Origin: an uncultured Collinsella sp.
GTDB taxonomy: Bacteria > Actinomycetota > Coriobacteriia > Coriobacteriales > Coriobacteriaceae
DNA: 6,238 bases
Assembly: GCA_900555225.1 (NCBI GenBank)
Contig: USKL01000091.1
Location: forward strand, 1-6,238
Reading direction: 5' to 3'
Below are positions 6,072-6,238 of this stretch, in pieces; positions within the stretch are counted from its first letter, which is position 1, and the number at the start of each line of letters is the position of its first letter. The position numbers and the translations under genes are program-made. Below the pieces are notes generated by a model. That model saw only the letters and a list, made by a program, of their open reading frames with translations. It searched no databases and had not been told where the DNA came from.

Positions 6072-6115
6072 AACCGTCGCAACGGAGTCAAACGACGTCG
6101 CGGCGGTTCTTTTTT
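6072..6115 (+). terminator. Strong intrinsic terminator, probably bidirectional
   Basis: AACCGTCGC (6072-6080) pairs with GCGGCGGTT (6100-6108) over nine pairs, one of them a G-U, around a 19-nt loop. On the plus strand it is followed by CTTTTTT (6109-6115). Reading the other strand, the same stem is followed by TTTTT (6073-6069, partly within the stem base). It can end the phosphatase transcript, and also a convergent gene beyond the right edge. Confidence 0.75.
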
Positions 6116-6238
6116 GGCTGCCCGCTGGCTAAGTGAGTAGACTTTTTTGGAAATGCCGAGCACCCAACATATTTGCCTCAATAAAACCGCAGGTCAAAGA
6201 CTTGTGCTCTGTCGGTGTGGTCGGGGATTCGGTAAAAG
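6116..6238. other. Right-end intergenic sequence with a nested hairpin; possible dispersed repeat
   Basis: GAGCAC (6158-6163) pairs with GTGCTC (6204-6209). Inside it TTTGCCT (6172-6178) pairs with AGG-T-CAAA (6191-6198) with one bulged base, leaving an internal loop and a 12-nt apical loop. A T6 tract lies just before (6143-6148). Open frames run off the edge on both strands, but none has a ribosome binding site. The sequence resembles, in my recollection only, an intergenic motif found repeatedly in Collinsella genomes. Confidence 0.35.

Noticed and set aside
5938..6132. 64-codon frame beginning TTG after the phosphatase stop
   Set aside because: It has no Shine-Dalgarno, is Arg-rich and runs straight through the terminator stem and its T tract.
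6133..6238. Frames open to the right edge (GTG at 6133, ATG at 6153 on plus; one on minus ending at 6129)
   Set aside because: None has a ribosome binding site and several frames are open at once over a hairpin, which suggests non-coding sequence. A gene entering from beyond the edge on the minus strand cannot be fully excluded.

Overview
This window reads as GC-rich, gene-dense bacterial chromosome with strong G/C bias at third codon positions and canonical AGGAG-type ribosome binding sites. My best guess for the source is a gut-type Coriobacteriia (Actinomycetota), most likely Collinsella. That rests on recalled resemblance of the SerC and PGDH-like proteins to that group. It is inference, since no database was searched and no rRNA is present.

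Layout. Positions 1-477 (minus) hold the N-terminal 159 residues of an M20-family zinc peptidase/deacylase, cut by the window edge. It has its own probable promoter with a small palindrome over the -10. Positions 556-642 hold an intrinsic terminator plus a second hairpin, ending the serine operon that reads in from the right. Positions 655-3013 (minus) are a serC-serA type pair: phosphoserine aminotransferase first, then a 387-residue D-3-phosphoglycerate dehydrogenase with an ACT domain. Positions 3014-3240 contain the serC promoter and a previously easy-to-miss 24-codon ORF directly behind the antiporter gene. Positions 3241-4842 (minus) encode a CPA1/NhaP2-type cation/H+ antiporter with two tandem C-terminal RCK_C domains. 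Positions 4843-5095 are a divergent intergenic region. Positions 5096-5935 (plus) encode a PPP-type metallophosphatase. Positions 5936-6238 carry no convincing gene, but contain several stem-loops, a strong probably bidirectional terminator and a nested hairpin at the right end.

How the genes work together. SerA oxidises 3-phosphoglycerate to 3-phosphohydroxypyruvate and SerC transaminates that to phosphoserine, so the pair supplies two of the three steps to L-serine; the final phosphatase (SerB) is not here. The antiporter would handle K+/Na+ and pH homeostasis. The M20 enzyme and the metallophosphatase are independent transcription units with no obvious pathway link.

No mobile element, CRISPR array, tRNA or rRNA was seen. 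The protein-coding part is ordinary housekeeping. The items most worth checking are the small ORF behind the antiporter, the structured 3' intergenic region, and the atypical active site of the PGDH.
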